DNA from: Herbiconiux ginsengi
GTDB taxonomy: Bacteria; Actinomycetota; Actinomycetes; Actinomycetales; Microbacteriaceae
Assembly: GCF_900107435.1 (NCBI RefSeq)
Contig: NZ_FNPZ01000001.1
Location: forward strand, 778,960-842,959
Reading direction: 5' to 3'
DNA length: 64,000 nt
Shown piece by piece: positions 1-8,063 of the stretch; positions within the stretch are counted from its first letter, which is position 1, and every line of letters begins with the position of its first letter. Made by a program: the position numbers and the translations under genes. A model generated the notes under the pieces. That model saw nothing but the letters and a program-made list of their open reading frames with translations. It did not search any database and was not told where the DNA came from.

Positions 1-265
1 TCAGCTGGCCTTCGCGCATCCGGCTGTATTCCGGGGCGATCGGCTCCTTGACCTTCACGATCATCTCCGCGGTCCACACGGTGTCGAGGTCGACGACGGA
101 TGCGCCGGCCGCTTCGTACTCCGCGTCGGCGATCGCGGCGCCGAGGCCCGCGCCCTCCTGCACCATCACACGGTGACCGTGCTTGACGAGTTCGAAGACC
201 CCCGACGGCGTCATCGCCACACGGAACTCGTTGTTCTTGATCTCTTTCGGAACACCGATGATCAC
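1..265 (-). CDS. ald: Alanine dehydrogenase, N-terminal part (cut by left edge)
   Basis: The reading frame begins with GTG at 265 and runs off the left edge, giving the first 88 residues. It starts [20 protein letters not shown], the hallmark N-terminus of alanine dehydrogenase/transhydrogenase proteins, and continues with the [12 protein letters not shown] and EYEAAGA segments typical of Ald. The enzyme interconverts L-alanine and pyruvate plus ammonia with NAD. A purine-rich ribosome site (GGAGAAGGAGAA) sits just upstream of the GTG. It is divergent from an Lrp/AsnC regulator, the usual arrangement in which AldR controls ald. The C-terminal NAD-binding part is outside the window. Confidence 0.93.
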   Translation of the reverse strand, partial: MIIGVPKEIKNNEFRVAMTPSGVFELVKHGHRVMVQEGAGLGAAIADAEYEAAGASVVDLDTVWTAEMIVKVKEPIAPEYSRMREGQL

Positions 266-349
266 GGTCGTTCTCCTTCTCCACGCGGGACGGCTTCTTC
301 GCTTTCTGCATCGAAATTATCGAACCGATTTGTATGGTTGTCACTATCT

Positions 350-386
350 CCGAATATAATTCGGTGCGCGGGAAATATTGCCCGCG
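350..386. promoter_or_regulatory. ald-aldR intergenic operator region with two palindromes
   Basis: The ald/aldR gap (266-407) is AT-rich against its surroundings. It holds a perfect 6-3-6 inverted repeat CCGAAT-ATA-ATTCGG (350-364) and, 2 bases later, a 20-base near-palindrome CGCGGG-A-AATATT-G-CCCGCG (367-386). A further TCGA-AATTA-TCGA sits around 311-323. Lrp/AsnC proteins bind arrays of such AT-centred palindromes, so these are probable AldR sites. Their use is inferred. Confidence 0.6.
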
Positions 387-407
387 TGAGTTCGGAAGAG
401 GAAGCGG

Positions 408-929
408 ATGGCCACCATCGACGAAATCGACGAGCGCATCGTCTGGGAACTCTGCCGCGAGGCCCGGCTTCCGAACAAGGAGCTCGCCGAGCGCGTGGGC
501 ATCGCGCCCTCCACCTGTCTCGTGCGCGTGCGGGCCCTGCAGCAGAGCGGCGTGCTGCGTTCCTTCCACGCCCAGCCCGACTGGGCCTCCCTCGGACTGC
601 CGATCGAGGCGATCGTGGCCGTGCGGCTCAAAGCCCAGGCCCGGGCCCAGATCAAGACCTACGCCCAGCGCGTCATCACGCTGCCGAACGTGCTGAACGT
701 ATTCTTCCTCGGCGGCGCCGACGACTTCCTCATCCACGTGGCCTGCACCTCCACCGGGCAGCTCCGTGACTTCGTGGCGACCGAGCTCAGCATGGACAAC
801 TCGGTCGCGTCGACGCAGACCAACATCGTCTTCGACCACCTGATCGGCGTCGAGCACATGCAGGAGGGGTCGAGCTGGAGCCAGGTGCGCGAAGCCGTCG
901 CCGCTCCGCCGGCCCGCGCGCTGCCCTGA
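408..929 (+). CDS. aldR: Lrp/AsnC family transcriptional regulator (AldR-like)
   Basis: A 173-residue protein. Residues about 5-55 form the AsnC-type helix-turn-helix (IDERIVWELCREARLPNKEL then VGIAPSTCLVRVRALQQSGV). Residues about 70-150 form the alpha/beta RAM ligand-binding domain of Lrp proteins. It starts at ATG 408 behind GAGGAAG. The divergent neighbour is alanine dehydrogenase, so it most likely activates ald in response to alanine, as AldR does in mycobacteria. The neighbour supports the name; the protein alone would only give 'Lrp family'. Confidence 0.9.
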   Translation: MATIDEIDERIVWELCREARLPNKELAERVGIAPSTCLVRVRALQQSGVLRSFHAQPDWASLGLPIEAIVAVRLKAQARAQIKTYAQRVITLPNVLNVFFLGGADDFLIHVACTSTGQLRDFVATELSMDNSVASTQTNIVFDHLIGVEHMQEGSSWSQVREAVAAPPARALP

Positions 930-949
930 GCACGCCCTAGGCTCGACGG

Positions 950-1477
950 GTGAGTACGGATGCGTCGCCCCACCCTTTCCGCGTCGTCGTGATGGGAGTC
1001 TCGGGTTCGGGCAAGTCACTGATCGGATCGGGTCTCGCGGCTCGGCACGGGTGGGTGTTCGTCGACGGCGACGACCTGCATCCGGAGGCCAACGTTGCGA
1101 AGATGGCCGCCGGCATCCCGCTCACCGACGCCGACCGGTGGCCCTGGCTCGATGCCGTGGCCGCGACCCTGGCGGGGTCGCCCGGAGGCATCGTGGTCGC
1201 CTGCTCGGCGCTCCGCCGCGTCTATCGCGACCGCATCCGGGCCGCCGCTCCCGACGCCGTCTTCGTGGAGCTCGCCGGCTCGCGGGAGCTGCTCTGGGAG
1301 CGGATGACCGCGCGCCCCGGCCATTTCATGCCCGCGTCGCTGCTCGACTCCCAACTCGCGACCCTCGAGCCGCTCGCCCCCGACGAAGCGGGCGTCATCG
1401 TGAGCATCGACGGACCGCCGGCGGAGGTGCTGGCTCGTGTCGACGCCGCCGTGACTCCCCGCCCGCCCGTCATCTGA
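950..1477 (+). CDS. gntK: Gluconokinase
   Basis: A 175-residue P-loop kinase that phosphorylates D-gluconate to 6-phosphogluconate. The Walker A motif GVSGSGKS is near residue 17, followed by the family-specific DGDDLHPEANVAKMAAGIPL segment and WPWLDAV. The ACSALRR motif and the HFMPASLLDSQLATLEPL segment are also typical of GntK, and the length matches the family. The start is GTG at 950, with no Shine-Dalgarno; a -10-like TAGGCT (938-943) ends 6 bases before it, suggesting a leaderless transcript. No gnt regulator or permease is adjacent. Confidence 0.94.
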   Translation: MSTDASPHPFRVVVMGVSGSGKSLIGSGLAARHGWVFVDGDDLHPEANVAKMAAGIPLTDADRWPWLDAVAATLAGSPGGIVVACSALRRVYRDRIRAAAPDAVFVELAGSRELLWERMTARPGHFMPASLLDSQLATLEPLAPDEAGVIVSIDGPPAEVLARVDAAVTPRPPVI

Positions 1478-1532
1478 CCGCCGGCCCCTTCGCTCCTGCT
1501 CGGTCGCGTGGGAAGCGCGAGGGCAGTGAGGG

Positions 1533-2057
1533 TCAGACCCAGAAGCCGCGATGCACCTCGGTGGCCTCCGCGAGGGCGACGGGGCCCACCACCTCGACGT
1601 CGCGGCCGCCGTGGGCGAACACCTCGCGGCAAGGCAGCGCCATCGTGGGCACGCCCTCCTGGGCGGCCACGAGTTCGCGCAGCTCCGACTCCGAGAGGGC
1701 GAACACGACGCGCGGGATGCCGGCCCAGTAGATCGCTCCGCTGCACATCGCGCACGGCTCGGTGCTCGTGTAGAGGGTGCTGCCGGCGAGCTCGGCCATC
1801 TCGAGGCGCTGCCCGGAGTCGCGCACGAGGTTCGTCTCGGCGTGCCCGATGGGGTCGTGGCCGGTGTTGACCGTGTTCATCGCCTCGATGACAACGCCGT
1901 CGGCTGTCACGAGCAGGGCGCCGAACGGATGGTCGCCGCGGTCACGGGCGGCCTGAGCGAGCGCCACGGCCCGCTCGAGGTGCGCACGATCGCCCGAGTC
2001 GAGCGCGACGGACTCATCGGCGAAAGGAACGGATGCGGCGGTTTCGGATGCGGCCAT
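1533..2057 (-). CDS. Nucleoside/nucleobase deaminase (CDA superfamily)
   Basis: A 174-residue zinc-dependent deaminase. It has both parts of the signature: HAE (in GHAETNLVRDSG) with the catalytic Glu, and PCAMC (in TEPCAMCSGAIYWAGI) supplying the two zinc-binding cysteines. The spacing and length resemble guanine deaminases and the TadA/CDA group, but TadA itself is usually shorter at the N-terminus and differs in the C-terminal helix. The substrate (guanine, cytosine or another base) cannot be fixed from sequence. A ribosome site GGGAAGG precedes ATG 2057. It converges with gntK. Confidence 0.85.
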   Translation of the reverse strand: MAASETAASVPFADESVALDSGDRAHLERAVALAQAARDRGDHPFGALLVTADGVVIEAMNTVNTGHDPIGHAETNLVRDSGQRLEMAELAGSTLYTSTEPCAMCSGAIYWAGIPRVVFALSESELRELVAAQEGVPTMALPCREVFAHGGRDVEVVGPVALAEATEVHRGFWV

Positions 2058-2097
2058 GCCACCACCTTCCCACGGATGCGCGCCGGGCCGCGCCGGC

Positions 2098-2176
2098 CCG
2101 GTTCAGTTCCGCAAACGTGCGGCCGACCGAGCCGTATACGGGCGCGATCGGCTCCAGAGGTGCGGTTCTGAACCGG
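2098..2176. repeat. Intergenic long imperfect palindrome
   Basis: CCGGTTCAG (2098-2106) and CTGAACCGG (2168-2176) are perfect inverted arms around a second hairpin (GAGCCG...CGGCTC). It lies between the antiporter stop and the deaminase start. It shares GCAAACGT and GAACCGG words with the palindrome at 3481-3543, so the two may be copies of one dispersed element. A terminator role for the antiporter is possible. Confidence 0.5.
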
Positions 2177-2218
2177 CCTCAGCGCATTCGGCCCGTTTGT
2201 GGTGGGTCGGGCGGGCGC

Positions 2219-3439
2219 TCAGCCCTCGACGGGCACGTGCACGCCCTCGTCGGGCGGGAGGGTCTGCCCGTGCAAGGTCTTGCGGCGGCGCGCCAAGGCG
2301 ATCAGCGGGAAGAGCAGCACCGAGAGCATTCCGGCTCCCACGAGCGCCGCGGCCGTGCCGGGCTGCAGTGCACCCTCCTCGAGGCCGATGTCGGTGACCG
2401 CCACGATGATCGGGAGCCCCGTGGCACTGAACAGGGCGATCGCCGCGCGGTCGTCGCCGGATGCGCCGAGCGGTGCTGCCAGCATCCCGGGCAGACCGCG
2501 CACCACGAGGAAGAGGACGAGGAAGACCGGCACGAGGAGCAGCGCGTTCGGGGAGCTGATGAGGGAGGCGAGATCGAAGGTGACGCCGGTGTAGACGAAG
2601 AAGATCGGCACGAGGAACCCGAACGCCACCGCCTCGAGCTTCGACTCGATGACCTCCTTGTCGGCCTCGGGCGCCCCCGAGAGCAGCACCCGGTAGAGCA
2701 CGCCCGCGGCGAACGCGCCGAGCAGCATGTCGAGGCCGAAGGCGATGCTGAGGCAGACCAGCGCCGCGACGAACAGCAGCACCAGGCGCACCGCGAACTG
2801 TCCGCTGGAATGCCGGGTGGCCGTGATGATCGCGTGCAGCCGAGTGTGCGGCCCGCGCGAGGCGAGCCAGATCGCGAGGCCCGTGATCACGACGAACCCG
2901 ATCAGCACCAGTGCCGCGACGAGGGGCTTCCGCCCGCTGAGGAAGAGCGAGATCGCGATCAGCGGGCCGAATTCGCCCGCGGCCCCGATCGCGGTGACGG
3001 CACGGCCGAAGGGCGTCGACAGCTCGCCGGCATCGCGCAGCATCGGCATGATCGTGCCGAGCGCGGTCGACGTCAGGGCGACGCCGATGAAGATGCCCGC
3101 TTCGACCGAGGGCGCGAGCACCAGCCCCACGATGAGCCCGAGGGCCAGCGAGATCACCCAGCCCAGGCTCGACCGCCCGAGCGGGCGCCCTGTGATCGCG
3201 CCGAAATCGATCTCGTTGCCGGCCATGAAGAACAGCATCGCGAGACCCAGGTTGGCGAGCACGGCGATGAACTCGTCGGCCGGCACCCAGCCGAGCACAC
3301 TCGGCCCCACCAGGATGCCGAGCAGGATCTCGAAGACCACGAGCGGCACCTTCGCCACCCGCCCCACCGCGGCCGCGATCAGCGGTGCCAGCACGGCGAG
3401 CAGCGGCACCATCACCAGGGCGACAGGATTGACCTCCAT
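2219..3439 (-). CDS. Cation:proton antiporter (CPA2/KefB-type membrane domain)
   Basis: A 406-residue, almost entirely hydrophobic protein with about 11-13 membrane segments. The pattern (AAAVGRVAKVPLVVFEILLG, ADEFIAVLANLGLAMLFFMA, a GNEIDF acidic motif, later GAAGEFGPLIAI) is that of the Na+/H+ exchanger domain of monovalent cation:proton antiporter-2 proteins. It lacks the C-terminal TrkA-N/RCK regulatory domain of full KefB/KefC, so it is a stand-alone membrane domain. It probably exchanges Na+ or K+ for protons; the ion is not determinable. A -10-like CAGAAT (minus strand, 3446-3451) ends 6 bases before ATG 3439, so it may be leaderless. Confidence 0.88.
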   Translation of the reverse strand: MEVNPVALVMVPLLAVLAPLIAAAVGRVAKVPLVVFEILLGILVGPSVLGWVPADEFIAVLANLGLAMLFFMAGNEIDFGAITGRPLGRSSLGWVISLALGLIVGLVLAPSVEAGIFIGVALTSTALGTIMPMLRDAGELSTPFGRAVTAIGAAGEFGPLIAISLFLSGRKPLVAALVLIGFVVITGLAIWLASRGPHTRLHAIITATRHSSGQFAVRLVLLFVAALVCLSIAFGLDMLLGAFAAGVLYRVLLSGAPEADKEVIESKLEAVAFGFLVPIFFVYTGVTFDLASLISSPNALLLVPVFLVLFLVVRGLPGMLAAPLGASGDDRAAIALFSATGLPIIVAVTDIGLEEGALQPGTAAALVGAGMLSVLLFPLIALARRRKTLHGQTLPPDEGVHVPVEG

Positions 3440-3480
3440 GCCGCCATTCTGGCGTATCGCGGCCGGGTGTCCCTCGTCGA

Positions 3481-3543
3481 AAATCGCAAACGTCGCGGCA
3501 TCCGGCCTCTCAGGGGCGGCGAGCGCCGCGACGTTTGCGGTTT
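3481..3543 (-). terminator. Inverted repeat downstream of prpC
   Basis: Arms 3481-3499 and 3525-3543 (AAATCGCAAACGTCGCGGC against its complement) pair at 18 of 19 positions with a 25-base loop. The repeat lies 14 bases past the prpC stop and before the antiporter, so it is a likely terminator of the prp operon. There is no T-run, as is common in actinobacteria. Confidence 0.6.
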
Positions 3544-3556
3544 GGAACCGGCGCGG

Positions 3557-4675
3557 TCAGGCGGTGAGGTGCCGTTCGTCGGGGCCGTTGTACTCCGAGA
3601 GCGGACGGATGAGCGCGTTCGACGCGAGCTGCTCCATGATGTGCGCCGTCCAGCCCGTGATGCGGGCGGCGACGAACAGCGGCGTGAACATCTCGGTGTC
3701 GAAGCCCATGAGGTGGTAGGCCGGTCCTGAGGGGTAGTCGAGGTTGGGCTTGATGTTCTTGCGCGCCTGCATCGCGTCGTCGAGCGCGGTGTAGAGGTCG
3801 AGCAGATCCTGCCGGTCGTATTCCTCGATGAGGGTGTCGAGCGCCGCCTTCATGGTGGGCACACGCGAGTCGCCGTTCTTGTAGACCCGATGCCCGAAGC
3901 CCATGATCTTGCGCTTTCCGGCGAGCGCCTCGTCGAGCCAGGCCTCGGCCCGGTCGGCCGATCCGATCTCGTCGAAGATGTGCATCACGGCCTCGTTGGC
4001 GCCGCCGTGCAGCGGGCCCTTCAGCGCACCGATCGCCGCGACCACCGCCGAGTAGAGATCGGCGAGCGTCGAGGTCACCACGCGCGCGGTGAAGGTGGAG
4101 GCGTTGAAGGAGTGCTCGGCGTAGAGGATCATCGACACGTCGAACGCGTCGACGACGACATCCGAGGGCACCGAACCGAACGTCATCTTCAGGAAGTTCG
4201 CCGAGAAGCCGAGCGAGGCATCCGGCTCCACCAGCTCCTGCCCGCGCCGCCGCCGCTGGTCGTAGGCCACCATCGCCGGGATCTTCGCCAGCAGCGTCAC
4301 CGACTTGGCGAGGTTGCCGGCCGGCGACGCGTCGTCCCACGAGGGGTCGAGGGCGCCGACGACGCTCACGGCCGTGCGCAGCACGTCCATCGGATGCGCC
4401 GTGACCGGCAACTCGTCGATCACGCGCTTCACCGCCGGGTCGAGCGCCCGCTGCGACCGTTCCGACTGCTCGAAGGCGGCCAGCTCCTCGTCGCTCGGCA
4501 GCTCCCCGTTCCACAGCAGATAGGCCACCTGCTCGAAGGTGCAGTTCGCCGCGAGTTCCTGCACCGGATAGCCCCGGTAGAGCAGCGAGTTGGTCTCGGG
4601 ATTGACCTTCGAGATCGCGGTGTAGTCCACGACTACGCCGGCGAGCCCCTTGCGGATGTCGGATGGATCGGTCAT
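3557..4675 (-). CDS. prpC: 2-methylcitrate synthase
   Basis: A 372-residue citrate-synthase-fold enzyme that condenses propionyl-CoA with oxaloacetate to 2-methylcitrate. It begins with IRKGLAGVVVDYTAISKVNP and LLYRGYPVQELA, typical of the short methylcitrate synthase class. The conserved GGANEAVM and MGFGHRVYKNGDSR segments carry active-site histidines. The start ATG 4675 follows AAGGAG. It is the last gene of a gntR-prpD-prpB-prpC operon, 51 bases after prpB. Context separates it from the housekeeping citrate synthase, although such enzymes often have residual citrate synthase activity. Confidence 0.94.
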   Translation of the reverse strand: MTDPSDIRKGLAGVVVDYTAISKVNPETNSLLYRGYPVQELAANCTFEQVAYLLWNGELPSDEELAAFEQSERSQRALDPAVKRVIDELPVTAHPMDVLRTAVSVVGALDPSWDDASPAGNLAKSVTLLAKIPAMVAYDQRRRRGQELVEPDASLGFSANFLKMTFGSVPSDVVVDAFDVSMILYAEHSFNASTFTARVVTSTLADLYSAVVAAIGALKGPLHGGANEAVMHIFDEIGSADRAEAWLDEALAGKRKIMGFGHRVYKNGDSRVPTMKAALDTLIEEYDRQDLLDLYTALDDAMQARKNIKPNLDYPSGPAYHLMGFDTEMFTPLFVAARITGWTAHIMEQLASNALIRPLSEYNGPDERHLTA

Positions 4676-4726
4676 CTCACTCCTTCGTGCTTCGGTTCAG
4701 TGCGCGCGTTGTCCAGGATGCGCCGT

Positions 4727-5632
4727 TCAGCGCGCATCCGGAACATCGAAATCGAAAATGGACGTGTCGAAGGCGTTGTAGGCGGCGTAGTCGAGCAGTT
4801 CGTAGAGCCGCGCGCGAGTCTGCATCGCCGGCACCTCGCTCTTCAACGACCCCTCGGCCACCAGCGTGTCGAGACCGCGCTCGGCCGCGCCCATGGCGAT
4901 GCGCAACAGCGAAACGGGGTAGATCACGAGGTTCACACCCACGTCTTTCAGCTGCTGCGTCGAGAAGAGCTCGCTCTTGCCGAACTCGGTCATGTTGGCC
5001 AGGATCGGCACCGGCACGGCGGCGCGCATCGCCTCGAACTCGCCCAGGTCGGCCATCGCCTCGGGGAAGATCGCGTCGGCGCCGGCATCCACCAGCTGCT
5101 TCGCACGGTCGATGGCCGCACCGAGTCCGTCGACCCCGCGCACGTCGGTGCGGGCCATGATCAGCAGGTTCGGATCGCGCCGGGCGTCGGCGGCGGCACG
5201 GATGCGCTTCACCGCGGTGTCGGCGTCGACCACGGCCTTGCCGTCGAGGTGCCCGCAGCGCTTCGGGTTCACCTGGTCTTCGATGTGCAGGCCCGCGATG
5301 CCCGCGTCTTCGAGCGTCTGCACCGTGCGCGCCACGTTCATCGGCTCGCCGAATCCGGTGTCGGCGTCGATCAGGGTGGGCAGGTTCGTCATCCGCGCGA
5401 TCTGCGCGCCGCGGCCGGCGACCTCGCTGAGCGTGGTGAGCCCGATGTCGGGGAATCCCAGGTCGGCCGCGATCACGGCGCCCGAGATGTAGACGCCCTC
5501 GAAGCCCTTCTCCTCGATCAGGCGGGCCGACAGCGGGTTGAAGGCGCCGGGCATCCGGAGCAGCTCACCGGAGTTCAGCGCGGCCCGGAAGGCGGCGCGC
5601 TTCTCGGCGGCCGGAACGGTGGAGTACAGCAT
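4727..5632 (-). CDS. prpB: 2-methylisocitrate lyase
   Basis: A 301-residue isocitrate-lyase-superfamily enzyme that cleaves 2-methylisocitrate to pyruvate and succinate. Visible hallmarks are the N-terminal PGAFNPLSARLIEEKGFEGV segment, DADTGFGEPMNV (metal site) and the KRCGHLDGK motif with the catalytic Cys. The length matches PrpB rather than the longer isocitrate lyase. ATG 5632 overlaps the prpD stop (TGATG), so the two are translationally coupled. It sits between prpD and prpC. Confidence 0.95.
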   Translation of the reverse strand: MLYSTVPAAEKRAAFRAALNSGELLRMPGAFNPLSARLIEEKGFEGVYISGAVIAADLGFPDIGLTTLSEVAGRGAQIARMTNLPTLIDADTGFGEPMNVARTVQTLEDAGIAGLHIEDQVNPKRCGHLDGKAVVDADTAVKRIRAAADARRDPNLLIMARTDVRGVDGLGAAIDRAKQLVDAGADAIFPEAMADLGEFEAMRAAVPVPILANMTEFGKSELFSTQQLKDVGVNLVIYPVSLLRIAMGAAERGLDTLVAEGSLKSEVPAMQTRARLYELLDYAAYNAFDTSIFDFDVPDAR

Positions 5633-7140
5633 CAGAACAGTCCCTTCGGGAGCGGGATCGACTCGAGCAGCCCGGGTCGAGCGGTCACGGTGAGGCCCGG
5701 CAGCTCGGTGGCGTCGAGCTCGGGCAGGCGCTCGACCAGAGCGAGGAAGCGCGCGATCTCGGCGTCCTCCACGACGCCGTCGGCGAGCGTCTCGAACTTG
5801 CGGACGTAGTCGGCCCGGGCGAACGGCCGGGCGCCGAGCGGATGCGCATCCGCCACCGCGATCTCGTCGGTGACGGTCGATCCGTCGGTCAGGATGATCT
5901 CCACCCGGCCACCGAACGCCTTCTCGGCGGGGTCGGTGGAGTGGTAGCGGCGGGTCCACTCCGGGTCTTCGACGGTGCGCACCTTCTGCCACAGCTCGAC
6001 CGTGTCGGGGCGGCCGGCCCGCTCGGGCGCGTAGGAGTCGACGTGGTGCCACGCGCCGTCCTGCAGCGCCACCGTGAAGATGTAGGGGATCGAGTGGTCG
6101 AGTGTCTCGCGGCTCGCCGTGGGGTCGTACTTCTGCGGGTCGTTCGCGCCCGATCCGATCACGTAGTGCGTGTGGTGGCTGGTGTGGATCGTGACCCTGC
6201 CGATGGCCGACGGGTCGAGGAGCTCCGGATGCTCGTTGTGCAGCTTGCGGGCCAGGTCGATCCAGGCCTGCGCCTGGTATTCGGCCGAGTGCTCCTTGGT
6301 GTAGCTGTCGAGGATGGCGCGCTTGGCTTCGCCCTTGGCGGGCAGCGGCACCTGGTAGCGCGCCTCCGGGCCGTCGAGGAGCCAGGCGATCACGCCGTCC
6401 TCCCCCTCGTAGATCGGCGTGGGGCTGGTCTGGCCGCGCATCGCCCGGTCGACCGCTTCGACGGCCATCTTGCCGGCGAACGCGGGGGCGTACGCCTTCC
6501 AGGTCGAGATCTCGCCCTTGCGCGACTGGCGCGTGGCCGTGGTGGTGTGCAGAGCCTGGCCGATGGCCTGGAAGATCGTCTCGGTCGACAGGCCGAGCAG
6601 GGTGCCGATGCCGGCTGCTGCCGACGGCCCGAGGTGGGCGACGTGGTCGATCTTGTGGGCGTGCAGGCTGATCGCCTTCACCAGGTCGACCTGGATCTCG
6701 TAGCCCGTGGCGATGCCGCGCACCAGCTCGGCGCCGGTGCGCCCGGCGTGCTGCGCCACCGCCAGGATGGGCGGGATGTTGTCGCCCGGATGCGAGTACT
6801 CGGCCGCGAGGAAGGTGTCGTGGTAGTCGAGTTCGCGCACGGCGACCCCGTTCGCCCATGCGGCCCACTCGGGGCCGAAGCGGCCGTCGACGCCGAAGAC
6901 GGTCGATCCGGGCGCGTAGGGGTGATCGAGGGCCTGCGCTCGAGCGGCGACGGCGGGCGCGCGGGTGATGGACGCGGTGGCCACGGCGGCGTTGTCGATC
7001 ATCCGGTTGATCACCATCTCGGTGACCTCGGGCGTGACCTCGACGGGATCGGTGGCGACCTCGGCGATCTTCCATGCCAGCTGCTCCTCGCGCGGGAGGT
7101 TCTCGTCGCTCGGGTGAACTCGTACCTCGTGCAGATTCAT
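5632..7140 (-). CDS. prpD: 2-methylcitrate dehydratase (MmgE/PrpD family)
   Basis: A 502-residue MmgE/PrpD protein that dehydrates 2-methylcitrate towards 2-methylisocitrate. Typical segments are [50 protein letters not shown] and [18 protein letters not shown]. The start is ATG 7140; the frame stays open upstream but that stretch is occupied by gntR. The gene overlaps the gntR stop by ATGA and the prpB start by one base, so the operon is tightly coupled. No separate aconitase-type AcnD or PrpF is present, which fits the PrpD route. Confidence 0.95.
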   Translation of the reverse strand: MNLHEVRVHPSDENLPREEQLAWKIAEVATDPVEVTPEVTEMVINRMIDNAAVATASITRAPAVAARAQALDHPYAPGSTVFGVDGRFGPEWAAWANGVAVRELDYHDTFLAAEYSHPGDNIPPILAVAQHAGRTGAELVRGIATGYEIQVDLVKAISLHAHKIDHVAHLGPSAAAGIGTLLGLSTETIFQAIGQALHTTTATRQSRKGEISTWKAYAPAFAGKMAVEAVDRAMRGQTSPTPIYEGEDGVIAWLLDGPEARYQVPLPAKGEAKRAILDSYTKEHSAEYQAQAWIDLARKLHNEHPELLDPSAIGRVTIHTSHHTHYVIGSGANDPQKYDPTASRETLDHSIPYIFTVALQDGAWHHVDSYAPERAGRPDTVELWQKVRTVEDPEWTRRYHSTDPAEKAFGGRVEIILTDGSTVTDEIAVADAHPLGARPFARADYVRKFETLADGVVEDAEIARFLALVERLPELDATELPGLTVTARPGLLESIPLPKGLF

Positions 7141-7844
7141 CGCGGTGTCGCATCCTTTTCTCGCACTGCCGTGCTGTCTATCAGGGTCGGGTTGCCGCCG
7201 AGTGAACGGTCGAGCGAGCCCAGGGTGGAGCGGAGGCTCCGGTACAGGTGCACCCGTGTCGCGTCGGCGGCGAGCCGGGCGTCGCCGTCGACGATGGCGT
7301 CGACGATGAGCAGGTGCTCCCGCGCGGCTTCGAGCAGGCGGGCCGGGTTGTCGCGCGAGAGCCGGCGCAGGCGCGCCAGATGCGTGCGCACCGCGGAGAG
7401 GGCCGAGACGAGGAACGGATTCTGCACCGCCTCGTCGACCGCGTCGTCGAATCGAGCGACGAGGTCGTAGTAGGCGTGTCGGCCGGGATCGGGGTCGGTC
7501 AGGAGCGCAGGCACTTCGCGCAACTGATCCTGCAGCGCGCGGAACGGGGCCAGCTCGCGCCGCTCGGCAGCCAGCGAGGCCGCCTGCGCCTCGAGAGCCT
7601 GGCGCAATTCGAACAGCTCGGTGACGTTCTCGGCTTCGACCGGGCTGACCACCAGGCCACGGCCACCCTGCGGTTCGGCGAGACCATCGGCCACGAGCCG
7701 GGCGAGGGCTTCGCGCACGGGGGTGCGGGAGATGCCGAAGCGGCCGGAGAGCTCGACCTCGGCGAGCACGGTGCCGGGCGCGAGATCCCACGACAGGATC
7801 TCCTCGCGAAGCGCGGCGTAGGCCGTCTCGCTCGCCCGCGCCAT
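7137..7844 (-). CDS. GntR-family (FadR subfamily) regulator of the methylcitrate operon
   Basis: A 235-residue protein. Residues about 5-70 are the GntR winged helix ([20 protein letters not shown], then [20 protein letters not shown]). The rest is the helical FCD ligand-binding domain with its conserved R, D and H residues. I chose ATG 7844 rather than GTG 7853 because AGAAGG lies 10 bases from the ATG but 1 base from the GTG. It is the first gene of the prp operon and so is autoregulated. Two TGTATACA palindromes flank the promoter. The ligand is presumably a methylcitrate-cycle metabolite (inference). Confidence 0.93.
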   Translation of the reverse strand: MARASETAYAALREEILSWDLAPGTVLAEVELSGRFGISRTPVREALARLVADGLAEPQGGRGLVVSPVEAENVTELFELRQALEAQAASLAAERRELAPFRALQDQLREVPALLTDPDPGRHAYYDLVARFDDAVDEAVQNPFLVSALSAVRTHLARLRRLSRDNPARLLEAAREHLLIVDAIVDGDARLAADATRVHLYRSLRSTLGSLDRSLGGNPTLIDSTAVREKDATPR

Positions 7845-7859
7845 CAGGGGCACACCTTC

Positions 7860-7923
7860 TGTGTATACATTGAGGCCACTCTACGCCGCAAGAACCGCTC
7901 GCACAAGAAACTGTGTATACACA
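7860..7923 (-). promoter_or_regulatory. prp operon promoter flanked by two GntR operators
   Basis: On the minus strand, -35 TTGTGC (7901-7906) and -10 TAGAGT (7878-7883) are 17 bases apart and point at gntR-prpDBC. A perfect palindrome TGTGTATACACA lies just upstream (7912-7923), and TGTGTATACA lies just downstream of the predicted start (7860-7869). The TGTATACA cores are 52 bases apart, about five helical turns, so both face the same side of the DNA. This matches FadR-type GntR half-site rules (T-GT...AC-A). Confidence 0.75.
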
Positions 7924-7970
7924 AGATAGTCGTGCGTTCCCACGTGTCGGCGCGATGCCGGTCGCCCGTG

Positions 7971-8040
7971 CGTTTCGGGAGGAGGAGAGCCGAACCGAGG
8001 CCGGATACGGGGTCACTTCTCTTCTCCTCCTCCCGAAACG
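7971..8040 (-). terminator. 18-bp perfect inverted repeat after the HerA-like gene
   Basis: Arms 7971-7988 (CGTTTCGGGAGGAGGAGA) and 8023-8040 are perfectly complementary with a 34-base loop. They lie 23 bases beyond the stop of the HerA-like ATPase gene and before the prp promoter. The position suggests a terminator or boundary. The long purine/pyrimidine-biased arms are unusual for a simple terminator. Confidence 0.5.
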
Positions 8041-8063
8041 TCATGGAGGCGGGTGCGGACTCG

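Noticed and set aside
1473-1537. Terminator between gntK and the deaminase gene (TCTGACC/GGTCAGA)
   Set aside because: The arms are only 7 bases, overlap the stop codons and are 51 bases apart; too weak to call.
7845-7853. GTG 7853 as start of the GntR regulator
   Set aside because: The ribosome site would be one base from the codon; ATG 7844 has correct spacing.
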